Assembly: GCA_021890795.1 (NCBI GenBank)
Contig: JAKKUO010000006.1
Span: 1-64,000 of the forward strand
Source: Bacillota bacterium
GTDB taxonomy: Bacteria; Bacillota; Sulfobacillia; Symbiobacteriales; ZC4RG38
Length of the DNA stretch: 64,000 bases
Reading direction: 5' to 3'
Shown here: one piece after another, positions 62,392 through 64,000 of the stretch
Layout: the number at the start of each line of letters is the position of its first letter
Numbering within the stretch: position 1 is the stretch's first letter
The notes under the pieces: model-generated
Seen by the model: the letters and a program-made list of their open reading frames with translations, nothing else
What the model was told of the DNA's origin: nothing
Databases searched by the model: none
Program-made: the position numbers and the translations under genes

Positions 62392-63615
62392 TTAGTCTGC
62401 CCGACGGAGGAGGAGGGTGACCTCGTCCCGGTTGTGAAAGAGCTGGCGGGCCGTGATCAACCAAAGGCCCGCGCCCGCCAGAATGTCCGCGACCCGGCGC
62501 CAGATGGCCGTGGGGGTACCGCCCCCCAGGAGCTTCACCGTCACCAGAGCCCAGCCCCCCGGCACCAGAACCTCCGCCCGGGCGGCCACCGTCCGGGCGG
62601 TCTCCAGGGGGTGCCAGTTGATGTCGCAGGTGAGGAGGTCGAAAGCCACCGGGGGCAGGGGCACCTCGCCGGCCCGGCCCTGGAGGAAGGTCAGCCCCGG
62701 CCGGTCCTGAAGGCGCGGGTCCAGGGGTGCGGGGTCCACTGCGGTCACCCGGAGCCCCCGGTCCAGGAGCACCTGGGTCCAGCCCCCCGGCGCTGCGCCC
62801 AGGTCCAGGGCCCGGTCCCCGGGGCGGGGGCAAAACCCCAGGGGAGCGAAGAGCTCCAGGGCTTCCATCAGCTTGAAGGCCGCCCGGGAGATGACCGCCG
62901 CCCGGGGGTAGTGGATCGCGCCCCCGGGCCAGGGGGAGAGGTTCTCCGCCGGGGTGGAGAGGCCCAGAAAGGCCCGGGGCTCGCCGGCCGCTCCGCACAG
63001 GGTGACCGAAAGCACCCACTCCGGGTCCCGGCTGACCGGGCGGAAGCCCGCCGCCGCCAGCACCGGGTCCAGTGCAGCCTTCACCGCAAAGGCGCTGGGT
63101 CCGCCCCTGAGCCCCAGCCGCCGGACCTGGACCTGGACCGCCGCGCCCGGGGGCAGCAGGGCCGCCCTGCCCCCGGCCAGGAGGTCCCGGGTAGCCTCCA
63201 CCAGGGGCGCCAGGCCCGAAGCGGCGCTCCCGCAGGCGTCGGCCCCGGTCTCTGACCGGAGTTCGGCCCCGGCCTCCGGCCGGAGGTCCGGCAGGGCCAG
63301 GGCCCGGTGGACCGGGTGGAGGTGCCGGAGGAAGACCGGCGGCTGGGCGGCCAGCCCGGCCCGGACCGCCTCCGGGTCCCCCCGGGGCTGGAAAAGGAAG
63401 ACGCCTTCGGCCAGGGGTTCCGCCCGGCCGCCGCCGGCAGCCTGCCGGAGCTCGGCGAGGGCGTGGCGGGCATACTCTGGCTGGGCGGTGGCCACAAAGG
63501 CGACCGGAGACCGGCCGCCGGACATCGGCGAAGACGCCGGCCCAGGCCGGCCGTTACCCGGTACCGGCGAAGCCCCCGACCCAGGCCCCGAAATGGTCTC
63601 GCCCCGCTCAGGCAC
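62392..63615 (-). CDS. FtsJ/RlmM-like rRNA ribose methyltransferase
   Basis: This protein has up to 407 residues. The C-terminal half is an FtsJ-type Rossmann methyltransferase: RAAFKLMEALELF, the SAM site ALDLGAAPGGWTQVLLDRG, VTAVDPAPLD, LTCDINWHPLETA and the catalytic Lys in ALVTVKLLGG (K-D-K-E-like layout). The N-terminal half (FVATAQPEYARHALAELRQA; LQPPVFLRHLHPVHRAL-like) resembles the THUMP-like part of RlmM. It probably methylates a ribose 2'-OH in 23S rRNA. GTG 63615 overlaps the amidohydrolase stop. ATG 63527 (MSGGRSPVAF) is an alternative start, since the first 30 residues are a 13-residue duplication. Confidence 0.82.
   Translation of the reverse strand: MPERGETISGPGSGASPVPGNGRPGPASSPMSGGRSPVAFVATAQPEYARHALAELRQAAGGGRAEPLAEGVFLFQPRGDPEAVRAGLAAQPPVFLRHLHPVHRALALPDLRPEAGAELRSETGADACGSAASGLAPLVEATRDLLAGGRAALLPPGAAVQVQVRRLGLRGGPSAFAVKAALDPVLAAAGFRPVSRDPEWVLSVTLCGAAGEPRAFLGLSTPAENLSPWPGGAIHYPRAAVISRAAFKLMEALELFAPLGFCPRPGDRALDLGAAPGGWTQVLLDRGLRVTAVDPAPLDPRLQDRPGLTFLQGRAGEVPLPPVAFDLLTCDINWHPLETARTVAARAEVLVPGGWALVTVKLLGGGTPTAIWRRVADILAGAGLWLITARQLFHNRDEVTLLLRRAD
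63526..63603. repeat. 2 x 39 bp tandem repeat at the start of the methyltransferase gene
   Basis: Two 39-bp units (63526-63564, 63565-63603) share CGGCGAAG and CCCAGGCC at the same phase. In protein they give two 13-residue Gly/Pro/Ser units ahead of MSGGRSPVAF. Confidence 0.6.
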
Positions 63616-64000
63616 GGTAGGCCACCCGCCCGCCCACCACGGTCATCACCACCCGCAGGTGCAGGAGTTCCTCCGGCGGCACCGTGAAGGGGTCCCGGTC
63701 CACCACCGTCAGGTCCGCGGCCTTCCCCGGCCGCAGGTCCCCTCGGAACTCCTCCTCGAAGGTGGCGAAGGCCGCTCCCCGGGTGTAAAGCTCCAGGGCC
63801 TGGGCCACCGTGAGCCGCTCCCCGGGGAACCAGCCCTCCGGCGGATGGCCCTGCCGGTCCTGGCGGGTGACCGCGGCGTGGATCCCAAGGAAGGGGTTAG
63901 GGGGCTCCACCGGGGCGTCGGAGCCCGCGCAGGCCGGCACGCCGAGCCGCAGGAGCGTGCCCCAGGCGTAGGCGGTGGCCGCCCGCTCCGGCCCCACCCG
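63608..64000 (-). CDS. C-terminal part of an amidohydrolase (YtcJ-like), 5' end outside the window
   Basis: The last 130 residues show RLGVPACAGSDAPVEPPNPFLGIHAAVTRQD (the Asp ligand region of YtcJ-type amidohydrolases) followed by RLTVAQALELYTRGAAFATFEE and DLRPGKAADLTVVDRDPF. These are standard for the metal-dependent amidohydrolase C-terminus. The frame is open at the window edge, so the GTG at 63997 is not the start. Substrate unknown. Confidence 0.88.
   Translation of the reverse strand, partial: RVGPERAATAYAWGTLLRLGVPACAGSDAPVEPPNPFLGIHAAVTRQDRQGHPPEGWFPGERLTVAQALELYTRGAAFATFEEEFRGDLRPGKAADLTVVDRDPFTVPPEELLHLRVVMTVVGGRVAYRA

Overview
This 64 kb window is a very GC-rich (about 70% by eye) chromosomal segment from a spore-forming, low-redundancy Firmicute of the Symbiobacterium/Thermaerobacter type. 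The evidence is a complete sporulation sigma factor SigK, a YteA-type DksA/TraR zinc finger protein, YtxJ (monothiol bacilliredoxin family), YfkAB, DUF1292, DUF5665 and DUF421 proteins, S-layer homology domains and Bacillota-style Shine-Dalgarno sites. No rRNA, tRNA, CRISPR array, insertion sequence or prophage was recognised. The lineage is an inference from gene content and composition.

Layout. 1-10063 (minus strand) is one tightly overlapping operon: an exported membrane protein, an ABC-2 ATPase and permease, a coiled-coil membrane protein, a MoxR AAA+ ATPase, a DUF58 protein, a BatA-like von Willebrand A protein and the start of another such protein. 10499-31577 holds housekeeping and regulatory genes: two EAL (c-di-GMP) proteins, one fused to a CheX-like phosphatase domain, sigK, a BaiN/HI0933-type flavoprotein, an NlpC/P60 hydrolase, two short-chain dehydrogenases, a class B penicillin-binding protein, YfkAB, YtxJ, MltG, DUF1292, an in-frame rhomboid-RuvX fusion, a two-component system and a metallo-beta-lactamase protein. 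31665-32897 is a Ste24-type protease.

33004-50976 is a carbohydrate region: mannose-6-phosphate isomerase, an MFS transporter, two GH130 (mannoside phosphorylase family) genes, a Gfo/Idh oxidoreductase, a large lipoprotein with a CBM9-like domain, two sugar ABC transporters without their own ATPase, a LacI regulator, and a phosphogluco/phosphomannomutase. Together these could make a phosphorolytic route from mannosides to fructose-6-phosphate. The two transporter operons carry near-copies of the same promoter plus GAAACGATTATGTTTC operator, so one LacI protein probably controls both.

51250-64000 holds an S-layer-anchored YcdB-like protein with a decayed paralogue beside it, a Nudix hydrolase with a rifampin-phosphotransferase-like enzyme, the lspA-rluD-pyrF operon, a truncated glycolipid-binding protein, yteA, DUF5665, an RlmM-like methyltransferase and the end of an amidohydrolase.

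A recurring oddity is short tandem duplications (12-39 bp units, 2-4 copies) at gene borders, several of which include the stop codon, start codon or ribosome binding site. Several genes also look frameshifted, fused or partly deleted. At this base composition stop codons are rare in all frames, so large antisense frames were treated as shadows.
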